This document shows, in pieces, positions 23,941-46,416 of a stretch of DNA of 64,000 nt. Both the position numbers and the translations under genes were made by a program. The stretch is from Actinostola sp. cb2023 (Eukaryota; Cnidaria; Anthozoa; Actiniaria; Actinostolidae). The DNA is taken from assembly GCA_033675265.1 (NCBI GenBank), contig JAUJYZ010000149.1:255501-319500 (forward strand). Reading direction: 5' to 3'. Positions within the stretch are counted from its first letter, which is position 1. Every line of letters begins with the position of its first letter. The notes below the pieces were generated by a model. It searched no databases. It saw nothing but the letters and a program-made list of their open reading frames with translations, and was not told the origin of the DNA.

Positions 23941-25116
23941 ACTAACCAAAGACAACCGTCTTTGCTGATATTTAAAATGGAAAATAAAACTTCGCGGAGA
24001 TTCTGTTTGCTTCGGTTCAGTCAAGTTAACTCCCTACACTGAATTACATGGAAGCATTCAGTGTGGTTGCGCTCGAAAAAACCTCCACGCAGTTTTCCAT
24101 TTCCTGGCTTTAGATAAATGAAACTTTTAACTAATCTATTTAATCTAACTAAGGAAGGAAAAACAACCATAGAAAGGAACACAAAACTACAAAAGAGTGT
24201 CTGCCATTTACACGGTCCGAACTGCTTTTATTTCAGCACATTTAAAATTCCAAACTGTTCCTTGTAACTTTATTATGATACGACAAGGAATCGTTTTATT
24301 TTACAGTGGACAGTAGCTGTGTGAGAGCGAATTAGGGAAGTTATTCCGTGTATTCCTATTCTGGAATATGGTCAATCGAACGCACCCTAACATTCATATA
24401 CCGGAAGCTTAGCCTCGAATCCAGGAGTTGTTGTTAATTTTGTTATTCTAATTTCTGCTTTTGTTTTCTATTTCAGAAGTGAGGCTAAGCCCGAGTCGTC
24501 AATTGTAACTATTTGAATTAACAGGCCAAGATAAATTTTGAATCGAATTTTCTCTGGCATCCAAGCTGTTACCATAATGCAGTTCGGTCTTGGAATGACC
24601 TGATGTCTTCGACAACCTTTTTGAAATCGGTGCAGGTATATGACTGTGTGATTCCACTGAAAATGTTGGGCCAGATCAGTAAGAATTTTATTTTCTAGTT
24701 ATTTCTAGAGGAATCTCTTCAGTGAAATTTTTTTAGGAGATTGTTTATTTGATGAATGAAGATGCACAGTTAACATGGTGTCTGCATGCGTGTCTGATGT
24801 AAATCCGGCCTATTTTAAAATAGCTTAATATTGTCAAACGGAAAACGAGGACCACGTACATTTCTTGTCCATGAGCTGATTACTTCTCGATCTGAACATA
24901 GCTATATAGAGGGATTAACTACGATCTGATTGACCGGCAATTGCGTAAATACCCAAAGAAAAGAACAATAAACTGAGACAAACACAACTAGTTGATCGAG
25001 ATCAGACAATCGTGCGGCAGCGTCAGTGTTAATCATAATACTATTCTTTAATGAGGATGCCTGGCCGGATCACTATAAAGTGCTTTTCACTATTAAAGGT
25101 CCTAAAAGAAAATGAG
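23941..25116. other. Intergenic stretch upstream of the GPCR, no supported gene
   Basis: No long frame, RNA gene or clear repeat was seen. It may hold the GPCR promoter. Confidence 0.5.
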
Positions 25117-25120
25117 TTAA

Positions 25121-25798
25121 GGTGGTTCCCGCATAATGAATGACCGGTTTGCCGTATTTTTTAACTCGCTCGCTCCGCGTCAATATTGCTTGGATTTTAT
25201 TGTGCTTAACACAAATACTAATTCAACTATTCTGCCTTTCGACGGTGTTTCAAAATTACCATTGTAAGCCGCGTTTGTGAATGCCAGCCGATATTCAAAC
25301 TACACTATTTTCACTAAAACTGCTGCCAAGCGTTATTCCCTCGTACGATTTTTTTTAAACTTCGTGAACGGACTTTTAAGGTCCCTAGTAATGTTCTGAC
25401 GAGGTAAGAAAAAAATTGTTCGAGCCGAAATCACGTAACAACCGAAAGGTCCAAATTTTGACAACAAAAATATGAATTGGTGATTTCGGCTGGATCAATT
25501 TCCTTCTTACTTCGTCAGAACATTACTAGGGACCTTAAAAGGCCGTTCACGAAGTTTAAAAAAAATCGTACGAGGGAATAACGCTTGGTAGCAGTTTTAG
25601 TGAAAATAGTGTCGTTTGAATATCAGCTCGCATTCACAAACGCGGCTTACAATGATAATTTTGAATACACCGTCCAAAAGCAGAATAGTTGAATTAGTAT
25701 TTGTGTTAAGCACAATAAAATCCAAGCAATATTGACGCGGAGCGAGCGAGTTAAAAAATAATGCAAACCGGTACGTCATTCATTATGCGGGAACCACC
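25121..25798. mobile_element. Foldback element with TTAA target duplication
   Basis: Ends GGTGGTTCCCGCATAATGAA and inverse, arms of about 300 bp, spacer of about 80 bp. TTAA flanks both ends (25117-25120 and 25799-25802). TTAA duplication is typical of piggyBac and Kolobok elements. No transposase frame. Confidence 0.8.
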
Positions 25799-25964
25799 TT
25801 AAGGAGAAAAACTGACTAGTGATATTAAGCTACTACGTTTCGATGACATCCTGTCATCATTATCAAGCCGGTAAATAAGTAAGTAAGAAAATGACAACTG
25901 AAAATGAAATGTTCAGTCACACGGAAGAAACAAGTTTTAAAATATATACCGAACCTTGGTGGGT

Positions 25965-26182
25965 GGGTGGATGGATGGATGGATGGATGGATGGATGGAT
26001 GGATGGATGGATGGATGGATGGATGGATGGATGGATGGATGGATGGATGGATGGATGGATGGATGGATGGATGGATGGATGGATGGATGGATGGATGGAT
26101 GGATGGATGGATGGATGGATGGATGGATGGATGGATGGATGGATGGATGGATGGATGGATGGATAGATAGATAGATAGATAA
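25965..26182. repeat. GGAT tetranucleotide microsatellite
   Basis: About 50 perfect GGAT units, then a few GATA units. The Trp-Met-Asp-Gly and Ile-His-Pro-Ser frames across it are artefacts. Confidence 0.95.
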
Positions 26183-26564
26183 AGATAGATGTAAAACTTG
26201 CGCTCAAGTGTAAACACAGCCTAAGGGCCAAGTTTGAAAGACTGTATTGAATAGTTTATCTATACACTAAATTGAAGAATCGTTCTCGGGTTCAAAATCA
26301 TAGAACATTCAAGCTAAGACCGCTAGGATGTATGGGTAAGCGGTAAATCAGCTAAGTTTTATTAGTCACTGGTGTTTCTCGAAATAAATGATCTCTCTAA
26401 GCAAAATTCTACACACATTCGAGAAATAAATTACGAATAAGCGACGTCAGTATCATTCACATTATTTTCTCCGTGATTTTCATTGGTCGAGAGATAACTT
26501 TCGTCAGCTCGATTTTTTCCAGAGTTGTTGCTTTAGGTGAGAGAAAATAACGTGAATGATAAAA

Positions 26565-26707
26565 CAATTATTGAATTCGGTTTTCGCAAAATATCGTGAT
26601 TTGTCAGTGTCTCGCAGATAATTATTTGCCTCTGCCTTCGGCAAATATTATTCTGCTCGCCACCGACAAATCACGATATTTTGCTCAACCTCTTCGAAGT
26701 ATAATTG
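26565..26707. mobile_element. Short foldback element
   Basis: Inverted arms share GCAAAATATCGTGATTTGTC, with CAATTAT-like outer ends. Confidence 0.6.
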
Positions 26708-27299
26708 CTAATTATTGGTCCCTAATTATTTGACTCATTTACCACGTTCCCAGGTATCACTTGCGGTCTTAGCTTTCAGTCTCGAATCACGGGTGCCAAG
26801 CCAACAATAAACGGTGATACAGTTACTGTAGTCAGTTATTTTTGTAGGGAAAAATCCGAAGTATTGTTCGCTCTAGGGTCATCGTTAATAGAAGTGCTAA
26901 CTCATCGTTCCACGACTACCGACTAGAAGTGCTGTGTAGAAAAGCTCGTGCTGTATCGAGAGAAGCAGTTGTGTTTAATATGCAGAAGAGAAATGAAGAA
27001 GCCATCCTCGGAAACCCAGGGGCTGTGGTTTCCGAGTATCCATGTGAAGCATGGTTGACTGAAAATAGTGCTATTGAAGCCTTTGTAAGCTTAAATATAT
27101 TTAACAAAAACAAACGCGCCTTGAAGAGCGTTATCAGAACCATCTGACCTATGCAACCTCAAGACGTACCGAGTACGTACTGATTCGAGATCTTTATCTA
27201 TGATCACCACCGACAAATAGTCTCCCCCGTCACGCAACTGTCATTGTCATGACGTTTGATCAAAAAACAGGGTCAAGTATCGGAGATTGTCACGGAAGA

Positions 27300-27369
27300 A
27301 TGACTCTATCGTCTCTTCTTCTGTCAATTTTGAGATGGCTGTGGCTTGTTCTACCAATGGTGTGTGTTG
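27300..27369 (+). CDS. Possible first exon encoding a signal peptide (orphan)
   Basis: ATG starts a hydrophobic 23-residue stretch (MTLSSLLLSILRWLWLVLP, then MVCV) followed at once by a good donor GTGAGC at 27370. This is how a secreted or membrane protein's first exon looks. No later exon on this strand could be recognised before 29760, so it may be chance or a decayed gene. Confidence 0.25.
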
Positions 27370-27689
27370 GTGAGCAAAGTTAGAGATCTACTTGTCATAA
27401 TGCCTGTTATTTAATCCATTAGTAAGTTACTTCTTTTCTAATCCATGGACCCTTGGTGTAGAAGCACAAATCATATTAGATACATTCCAAGCCTCTAGCT
27501 AGCTTCATATGCATGAAAACAAGTTTCATCGAGTGTCTTCGGATGTATCTGCATATGATTGGTGTATTTTGGGCAAAGCTCATCTATGCAGTTTTAAAAA
27601 TACTATTTCTACTATTTAAAACTATATAATGAAGGATTCCATTGGACCGGACAGACCACAGTTTGGGATGGACAGGCTGAAAATTGGGC

Positions 27690-27808
27690 AAGGTCTTCAT
27701 GTAGCTGCACAAATTATCCTGGTTATTGTTTTTTTTTAATGTTAAAACAATCCATAGAATGACAACAGAACAATAGCCAGGACTTTTGTGCAGCTACACA
27801 AAGACGTG
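27690..27808. mobile_element. 118-bp palindromic MITE, copy 1
   Basis: AAGGTCTTCATGTAGCTGCA at the left and its approximate inverse at the right, centre TTTTTTTTAATGTTAAAACA. Sister copy at 28112-28226. Confidence 0.7.
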
Positions 27809-28111
27809 ACAGAAAATTGAGGCAAAAGCATCAATGTAGCCATTTTGTGAATCGATCCTGTCCATCAAGATGAAAGTTGCTTGAGTTATGCTATTTGTGG
27901 ATAGACCAGTCAGTGCAGCTACATGGAAAGTGCCCTGAGCTAAGGTTCCACTAGAACTGTGGTACTTTTTGTGTTTCATTTTGTAGTCCCCTCCTATCCC
28001 TATTTACCATATTTTTTCCTTTTTTATAGAAAGGCAACTTTACAATAATTATTATTAATATTGTAGCCACCTACTAAGTTTTCTTCACAATGGCAGACTT
28101 GATGCCAGGAC

Positions 28112-28226
28112 AAGGTCTTTGTGTAGCTGAACAAATTGTCCTGGCTATTGTTTTTTATGTTAAAACAATACATAGAACGACAATAGAACAATAACCAGGA
28201 TTTTTGTGCAGCGACACTAAGACCTG
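28112..28226. mobile_element. 118-bp palindromic MITE, copy 2
   Basis: AAGGTCTTTGTGTAGCTGAA at the left and inverse GCAGCGACACTAAGACCT at the right; matches the copy at 27690-27808 throughout. Confidence 0.7.
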
Positions 28227-28290
28227 ACAGATCCCTATCACTTCCGAGCTATTCTCAGAGGATCATGGGAAGGATTCCTTTGCAAGAAAA

Positions 28291-28621
28291 CCCCAGGGGG
28301 GGGGGGGGGGGGTACTCAGGGGGTATCAGTGACAGAGAGGTGCGAAGACCTTTTTGGGGTTTGAAATTTGCGGCTTGGGACTTTTTTGGGGTTATCAATT
28401 TTTTGGTGGACTTTTTTTGATATAAAGATTTTGGCAAGGACTTTCTGGGGGTCGATAAAAATGATATCCTACCATTCTCGATTTTATGAGGAGAAATTGG
28501 ACTTTTTTGGGGTTACGATTTTGGGCCGTTTGACTTTTTTTGGGTCTTGTTTTTGCGTAATGGACTTTTTGGCCTCATTCGCATCTCCCCGTCACTGATA
28601 CCCCTGAGTACCCCCCCTGGG
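28291..28621. mobile_element. Foldback element with G-run/C-run ends
   Basis: CCCCAGGGGGG plus a G run, then GTACTCAGGGGGTATCAGTG, inverted at the right as CACTGATACCCCTGAGTACC and a C run before CTGGG. The interior has repeated GGACTTTTTTGGGGT. Non-coding. Confidence 0.65.
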
Positions 28622-29239
28622 AAGAAAACCTCAACAATCTACTTTGCTTTATATATGTGACAAGTAGAGCAATGACTGGGAATGAGAGGTCGACTCAGAA
28701 AACAAAGGGCTCCCAGTTCTCCTCCTCTTCTTTACCACAGGAAGACCAAAGTCAGCTTTCTTCCACAGTTGAAACTTTTGACTCTCAGAGGTTTGGGAAA
28801 GAATAAGGCAACTTTGTTCCCAGGCTCTTCTCCTCCCCCCATTTCCTTTTGGGAGAAGAGGCTGGGAATGAGGTTGGGAAATACTGTATCAAGTCGAGTC
28901 TGGACCTCACTCAGCCATTCTCCTACTGTCTAGAGGACATGACCACACTTAATGTATATGTTGTGGTTAAATTTTTCCCGCTGGTTTAAATTAGTCTGAG
29001 GGTTGTTCATGTGTTTAGGTTATATGTTGTAAAGGATTAAACTGAAAGGAAGTGAATTAAGACACCAAAACAATGGACTCAAAAATTTAAACCAGTGGAA
29101 AATTTCAAACATAATATAGTTATACCGGTAAGGTAGGTCATACTTTTGTCACTGACTGGTATTAGCCAAATAGGATATGCTATGCCAAGCTCTCTAATTA
29201 TTCTCAGTGTGATGACAGCCATTGGCATTATCATGCATT

Positions 29240-29505
29240 ATAGAGTACCGAAGTGATGTCATAAAAATAAAAATTTCGCTTTATCAACTTTAGATCCCCG
29301 ATTTCGAAAGAAGATCAAGAAATTTGAGAGCAATCGGTTAAATAGCGGCTGAGATATGGCCAGTTGAATATATAATATATAATTGTACCGATTGCTCTCA
29401 AATTTGGCAAGTAAGCTTCTTTATGGATGTTCTTTCGAAATTGGGGATTGAAAGTTGATAAAGAGAAAATTATTTTTTTCGTGACGTCACACTTCTGTAC
29501 TCTAT
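29240..29505. mobile_element. Foldback element of about 265 bp
   Basis: Ends ATAGAGTACCGAAGTG and the inverse CACTTCTGTACTCTAT, inner arms with GATTGCTCTCAAATTT. Just downstream of the TM9SF1 stop. Confidence 0.7.
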
Positions 29506-29761
29506 TGTTTATGTTCTTATTAATTATTATTAGCATAAAATTTGGTCAACTTTAACTTTGATTTTCTCCAAGAATTATTAATGATTTGAGAAGCTGGATC
29601 AAACACGAGGAAGAGTTCTTCCTCAGATTTCAAAACATCTCGAAGTCGGTTGAAAAAAACTCAACTGTGCTTTGACTTTTCAACCCACAACGATGTTTGA
29701 AAATCAGAGTAAGAACTCTACTCATGTTTGATAGAATACGTTACCCTAGGTACAAAACTGT

Positions 29762-40313
<10,552 letters not shown>

Positions 40314-40379
40314 TTGTGTTTGAGCGCTCTAAAGGCATTGTGGGATTGATAGACGTGGATACAATGCACGGTGCGACCA

Positions 40380-40765
40380 CTCTCGTAAGCGACCACCTCT
40401 CCCAAGTAAAGCGACCAGTTTTCCAAAATACCAAAAGTTCAGTTCCAAGTCAAATCACTTATAGTTGGAACCTCTCGTAAGCGACCGCCTCTCGTAAGCG
40501 ACCACAAAGCTTGACATTTTGGGTGGTCGCTTAATTACGGGAGGTTCGACTGTATGCTTTACTGTACAAGCAATTCCACCGCCTCTCGTAAGTGATCACA
40601 AAGCTTGACATTTTGGGTGGTCGCTTACGGGAGGTTCGACTGTATGCTTTACTGTACAAGCAATTCCACCGCCTCTCGTAAGCGACCACAAGGCTTGACA
40701 TTTTGGGTGGTCGCTTACGGGAGGTTCGACTGTATGCTTTACTGTGCAAACAATTCCTCCCTCCC
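40380..40765. repeat. CTCTCGTAAGCGACCAC tandem repeats in the TM9SF1/SLC10A7 intergenic region
   Basis: Units of about 94 bp: CCGCCTCTCGTAAGCGACCA, AAGCTTGACATTTTGGGTGG, TCGCTTACGGGAGGTTCGAC, TGTATGCTTTACTGTACAAG; about three to four copies, each an inverted pair. Related AAGCGACCTCCCACCGGCCA occurs near 46800. Confidence 0.75.
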
Positions 40766-41118
40766 CACCGCTGTCGAAAAATCACGCTAAATATCAGTTA
40801 TAAACAAACAGTTCAACGTTACTGAGATTTTACGTTTTGATGGAGATTTTCATCCAACATTTTTTTATTTCATAATAAAAATAATAATATTTATTTATAC
40901 CAAATTCAACTGATCCATTATACAATTTTAAGCCTATAAATATGGGCTTGAAATTTATTTGGTTACTTTATCTTCTCTGTCATTTTGATTTTATTCCCTT
41001 AGCCATGTTTGGGCTCCCTGTGGCGCATGCAAACGTGGCATGTGATATGATGCCAAGGATGAAATCGAACGACAAAACAACATGTGGATGTACTTGAGGT
41101 TTTCAAAACAACCTTAGT

Positions 41119-42138
41119 ATGCTTTGGTTTGTAAGAAAGAACTGGTTTCTAATTGCAATCGTAGTGGTGATATGTTTGGCTAAATTAGCGCCGTCCATTG
41201 GAGCCAAAGGAGGAATTTTGAGGCCCGAATATACTGTCAAATATGGCGCCGTTTCTATTATCTTCTTCAACAGTGGACTCTCCCTCAGAACAGAAGATCT
41301 GAAAAATGCTGTTACTCAAGTGAAACTCCACGCCTTTGTCCAGTCATTTACGTTGATTTTCATACCAATATTGGTATCACAGCTAGTCAAATTCCTTTCC
41401 TACACGACTTTAAACGAATGGCTACTCAAAGGACTTGTCGTAGTCAGTTGCATGCCACCACCTGTCTCATCAGCTGTGATTTTAACCAAGGCAGTCGGGG
41501 GTAACGAGGCGGCTGCCATATTTAATTCAGCGTTTGGTAGCTTCCTTGGTATCTTCGTGACTCCGCTGTTGCTGTTGATCTTCGTAGGCTCATCGTCATC
41601 CGTTCCATACACGTCGATTTTCACCACGTTGTCGATGACTGTCGTAATACCCATCTTACTTGGTCAGGCATTCAGATACAACGATAGATTGAGGAAATGG
41701 ATGGAGACAACCAAGCCACCATTTGGTACTATTGGAAGCTGTGTGCTCCTACTCATCATTTACACTACGTTTTGTGATACTTTCTCAAGTGATGTTGGAA
41801 AAATAGACTCTCGTAGCTTATTACTAGTTATTCTCGTCATTTTTCTTCTCCAGTGTTTCTTACTGCTGCTCACATTCTTGCTTTCCACGTTGGATAATTC
41901 TCCATTCAAGCCAGCTGATACAGTAGCTATAATGTTCTGCTCCACACACAAGTCACTAACTCTCGGCATTCCTATGTTGAAGATAGTATTCCAGGGGTAC
42001 CAATTCCTTTCTCTCATTTCAATTCCACTTCTCATATACCATCCGACACAGATTCTCCTTGGTGGGGTGCTGGTGCCCTTTGTACGAAGCTGGATGTTGT
42101 CTGTACAACCAGTCTCAAACAATGCTGTTAATATTTAG
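41119..42138 (+). CDS. SLC10A7: SLC10A7 homologue (sodium/bile acid cotransporter family member 7), intronless
   Basis: An intact 339-residue frame, the same length as vertebrate SLC10A7 (about 340). Family features are visible throughout: [14 protein letters not shown], a long identical-looking core [20 protein letters not shown] then [64 protein letters not shown] and [20 protein letters not shown]. About ten hydrophobic segments fit the family. In vertebrates SLC10A7 acts in Golgi/plasma membrane calcium handling and glycosylation rather than bile acid transport. No intron interrupts the frame, unlike the multi-exon vertebrate gene. It is divergent from TM9SF1 across about 800 bp. Confidence 0.95.
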   Translation: MLWFVRKNWFLIAIVVVICLAKLAPSIGAKGGILRPEYTVKYGAVSIIFFNSGLSLRTEDLKNAVTQVKLHAFVQSFTLIFIPILVSQLVKFLSYTTLNEWLLKGLVVVSCMPPPVSSAVILTKAVGGNEAAAIFNSAFGSFLGIFVTPLLLLIFVGSSSSVPYTSIFTTLSMTVVIPILLGQAFRYNDRLRKWMETTKPPFGTIGSCVLLLIIYTTFCDTFSSDVGKIDSRSLLLVILVIFLLQCFLLLLTFLLSTLDNSPFKPADTVAIMFCSTHKSLTLGIPMLKIVFQGYQFLSLISIPLLIYHPTQILLGGVLVPFVRSWMLSVQPVSNNAVNI

Positions 42139-42613
42139 ATATTTATCTGAGAGACAACCAATCATTCATTCATTCATTCACATTATTTGTGTTTAAAACA
42201 AATAAGCATCGCAAAATGTAGAAGTTGTGATCGGATGTGATTCTTGATGGATTATTTGGAAACACTGTGTATGGCAAGCTTAAAACCAATGACTCACAGT
42301 TCTAGTCCACTTCACTGCCTCTTTTATCCTTGTCTTTTAGTCTACAAGTCTGTACAAGACTAGGATGCTCCTTTGAACATAACCTGACGAGGATAGAAGC
42401 AGCTATGAAGTAGACTATAACACAACCCTGGCACTAACACCATCATGGCACATCATGTCAAACAAAATCTACTGTATTTAGTAAAGTGTGATGACGTAAT
42501 ATTACATCTGAACTTTTTATTGAATTTTCTTACAAGATTTGGACTGGCCCGCAGGTAGCAAGCTAATCGAGTTGGGACAGTACCTACAGTATGCTACATA
42601 TACATGCTAGATA

Positions 42614-42885
42614 GGCCCTTTGCAGGATTACGATCACATGGTTGTACTGACTGGCAAACAAATCTGACTTTATTTATTTGAATAATCTTACATGATATCA
42701 GTAGTGACAGTAAAGAAATCTGTTTGAAATGCTATTTTTCAACCTCCAGTTGATTGTCGATCTTTCTCAATCAACGTCTCAAAGTTTGTTTGCCAGTCGG
42801 CAGAGCTGTTCCCATGGGATCTTTGGTTCAGTTCATTCGTTATTCAAGCAATATATTGGCATGTGACTGTAAACTGCAAAGGGCC
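42614..42885. mobile_element. Candidate MITE with GGCCCTTTGCAG ends
   Basis: GGCCCTTTGCAG at the left, CTGCAAAGGGCC at the right, with subterminal GATCACATG / CATGTGAC and GACTGGCAAACAAA / TTTGTTTGCCAGTC in inverted order. TA lies outside both ends. Confidence 0.6.
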
Positions 42886-43267
42886 TATTGCTGCAATATA
42901 CTAAATAGATTTTTACATAAATGGTGACAAAACTGTTATTATTATAGTAAGAAAATGTCAGAATCAATTTTGATAAAAACAATAACATAGATAGATAGAT
43001 ATACCTTTATTTAAGAGGGTAAAAAAATCCTTTCAGTAATAATACCGTTGTTTGCACATTCACTAATAAGCTAGGTGTACAGCTTTTCCAATTTCAAAAA
43101 ACATAAATACAATTTATATAGAGATTGTGATAATCTTAAAAAATAAATTAGGGGATGTTATTTTTAATACTACATGTAGTTATTGTCTACCGGTACCTAC
43201 TATAAACATGTTTATATTTATACTGAAACTTTTGACAGTATGTTTAAGTGTCACACACACTCGTTCC

Positions 43268-43376
43268 TAGTCTCCTTTGCAGCTGCCAGGGATTTCGTCA
43301 CGCAATGCTGCTCCTCTTCTCTGGGGGAAGAGTAGCGTTGTGTAACGAAATCCTCGATGGCTGCAAAGGAGACTAA
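43268..43376. mobile_element. Short foldback (TAGTCTCCTTTGCAGC ends)
   Basis: TAGTCTCCTTTGCAGCTGCC and inverse, inner GATTTCGTCACGCAA / TTGTGTAACGAAATC. A related foldback occurs at 59178-59264. Confidence 0.65.
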
Positions 43377-43492
43377 CTCATTCCCAGATGCTTCTCATCT
43401 TTTTCACATACGGTAATTAATCTGGCTTATAACCAGGATTTGACAGTGCTATAAATAAATATTTTAAAAGTGCCGCTTTTTTTTTTTTTTAA

Positions 43493-46255
43493 TCACCTTC
43501 TTCTGACTGTGCACCACACACCATTTCCAGGCCTTAAAGTGATTGCCTCTTCATAAGTCATTCGACAATCAGGTAATTCGAAGTCAAACTCCTGATAGAG
43601 TCGAGCAATGATTGCTTTAGATTCAAACTGTGCAAGATTTTTTCCTATACATGACCTTGGACCTAAGGAAAATGGGAAATAGGTTTCGGAAGGAAAATTG
43701 TTTGGAGGTGCAAATCTATCTGGATCGAAGATTTCAGGGTTGGGCCAGTTATCTGCAGACCTGTTTGGTGCAAATATGCTCACTCTGATTTCAGTTCCAG
43801 CTGGTATTTTATATCCTCCAAGTTCAATTTCATTATAGTTATAGCGCGACAACCCAGTAACAGGTGGATGTAGGCGTAAGCTCTCCTTTAGTATCTGTCC
43901 CAGATATTCAAGTTTGCCCAAGTCTTCATAACCAACATATCGCTTTTCTTCGAACACAGTGTCAACCTCTTGCACAAGTCTGGAATGAAATCACAGATTA
44001 TTATTATTATTATTATTATAGTAATTTAACCAAACATCCTTTGTTTGGAAACCTCTCCCCGTCCCCTAAATTGGAACTTCAAACCATGTTTTCATTCAAT
44101 GTAAATTTCAGGTCAACAACGTACTTTCGTTTGATGTCAGCGTTTTTCTCGGTCTCGTACAATGTGAAGGCCAGAAGATTTGAAGTGGTTTCTTGACCTA
44201 ACATAAACAACTTTATTATATTATTATATTTGGCTACGCTTGCCATTATAACAATATAAAGCTGGTTTCCATGTAGGGTGAAATATAGATAGATGCGCAA
44301 CAGAGATACAGAAGAAGTCAAAAGAGGTCTGGAGCCCAAATTGCACCAGGTAAACAAACTGTTGGAAGACTGGGTTCAAGTGTTTTGATTGGCTGAATTA
44401 GTTAGGTGTTTGCCCTCGATGAAAGACTAGTGGAAATATCACCTGAATGAATTCAATTAATGTTCTTTCTCCAGCACATTGGATAGGCTATATGGTTATG
44501 TTTTTAAATTGGATATGATGGTAGTGTCAAAATTTAAGAACGGCTACATGTACATGTATGTCAATGGTTACAACACACAATCTTCCAATGCATGTGCCAC
44601 AGATGGGAAAGAAGACTTCTCAAATACAAAACCACCCTTCCTCACCTATCACAACTGATTTTAATTGATTAAAAAAATTTTTTTGGGGGGGGGAGGGGAG
44701 GGATGGGATGAATTTAGATGACAGAAATACACTACTTCTGTTACCTGCAATGAAGAAAGTCACAAATTCATCAACTAATTCCTCAAGTGTGATAGAGGGA
44801 TTATTCGCAGTCATTAGAATGATATGTTGTAGAATGTCATTTGGTGTGTCCTTCCCATCTTTGATGGCAGCAATTCTTTCTGTGATGGTCTTTCTTCCAT
44901 ATTCTCTAATAAATTGTGATGCTTTGATGACCTTCCTCTGGAACGGATACCCAAGTATGTTGATTCTCCAAAATATGTCTGTGAATGTCTCTTGCATTCC
45001 CTTGATTACCAAGTAATTGGCCAGTAAGAATGGGCAGTTCTCGTCTTCAACAGCATTCAAATCCACATCAAATGCAACCTGTTATATTGGAACAAATAGT
45101 TGAAATGGGGATTGACACAATAACTGTAATGGCTTACCATGCATCCCCTCCCCCCAGGCATTTGTCGGGCATTTGACTTTTTTCCCAGAGCAGTGCTAAA
45201 GATCCTTATCTTGCAACGTTGCACTCAACAGTTGTAGGAGTAGGATCGAGTTCCACTTCTGCAACTGTTGTGCACAACATTGCATCATGTGACACCCCCC
45301 AAAAACCTTGTTGCATGCAATGTTGCAAGAAAAGTTGCATTGTGTGTCTGGGCGCACGGATCCAGACCCGTTTCACCGGTTTACGGAAACCGGAAACCAG
45401 ATTTTTAGTTTTTCAACTCAATGATCTATAATCTCAGTGGTGTTATCGCTCAAGTCGCTGGCTCATATTGAGTTTGGAAATCGGTCAACTTTTTTTCTGG
45501 ATCCGTGCCTGAATGCCCCATGATGGGGTCAGCTCATAAATAAGAGTGCAAATGCCCCGACCTGGGAACAGGTGATCAAAATCATATTTTCTCTCAAGCC
45601 AGTTTTGGGCAACCTAATGAAGGTGTTCCAACCACACATTGGACTAAACTGGACTAACCTTTCCAATAACGTCCAAAGTGACTCTAGCAAACTCTTCAGC
45701 AAAGTTAACTACGACATTTTGATCAGCGAATGTACCAATTTTCTCTATGAAGTGATCACAAATTGAATTGAATTCTGGCATTAAGTTCATGAGGTATTTC
45801 CTGTGGAATGCTGCATTGAGTAACATCCTTTTACGAAGCCACACTTCGTGGTCACATTCTACAAGGATTCCCTGTCCGCTAGCTCGTGCACCAAACACAT
45901 TCTTCAGGTTCACATAACAGCCTTTGGATTTTGGCAAATTTAGGGTCACTATAACTTTCTTAGTTTCCTCGCTTCCAAGAACTAATAAGAGTGGCATGTG
46001 AAGAAACCAGAGAACGAACACATTCCCATGCTCCAACGAGAATTCTCGAATAATTTCACTGAATACTTTCCCTTGTCGTCGCTTTCTCTTGATTGTAGGA
46101 ATGTGACCTAATAGAAAGTTCTCCAAAGTCGGGCTTGGAATGTGACTGTATTGACGGTGAATATGCACCAAGTACACAATGAAAGCTATGAAAGCCGAGG
46201 AAACTAGAACAAGAAGAAAGAGGAAAGTATACGCTATAACTGGGTAAAGCCACAT
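43493..46255 (-). CDS. Cytochrome P450, CYP46A1-like (sterol 24-hydroxylase family)
   Basis: Haem monooxygenase, ER-anchored. Four exons, 5' to 3': 45659-46255, 44745-45078, 44125-44197, 43493-43979; 496 residues, all phases consistent. An N-terminal hydrophobic anchor (residues about 5-30) is followed by YSHIPSPTLENFLLGHIP, a proline-rich hinge like CYP46A1. Motifs: FGARASGQGILVECDHEVWL (C-helix WxxxR, here WLRKR), the I-helix oxygen-binding FFIAGQETTSN, ExxR as ESLR, the PERF-like PDRF and the haem loop FSLGPRSCIG with the Cys ligand. Similarity to CYP46A1 is judged from memory over most of the length. CYP46A1 hydroxylates cholesterol at C24; the substrate in this organism cannot be inferred, so no symbol is given. 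The start lies 161 bp from MED30 on the other strand. Confidence 0.88.
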
Positions 46256-46416
46256 GACAAAAACAAGTGAGTTTGAGCTATGGAAGTGTGGTGAAAAGAG
46301 TCACTTCCGGCGATCTTCAATACACAGGAAGCCCAAATACAAAATTTTAATTAAAATTCCCAGGCATCCTTCACGGTCGCGCTTCGACGCTGACCGCAAA
46401 CATTGCTGGTTCAAAC
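46256..46416. promoter_or_regulatory. Shared bidirectional promoter region, CYP46A1-like / MED30
   Basis: Only 161 bp separate the two start codons, which face away from each other, so the 5' UTRs and promoters must overlap or share elements. No TATA box is seen. Confidence 0.6.

Noticed and set aside
25891..26231. Long Trp-Met-Asp-Gly and Ile-His-Pro-Ser repeat proteins on both strands
   Set aside because: They are translations of the perfect GGAT microsatellite; every frame is open because the unit has no stop.
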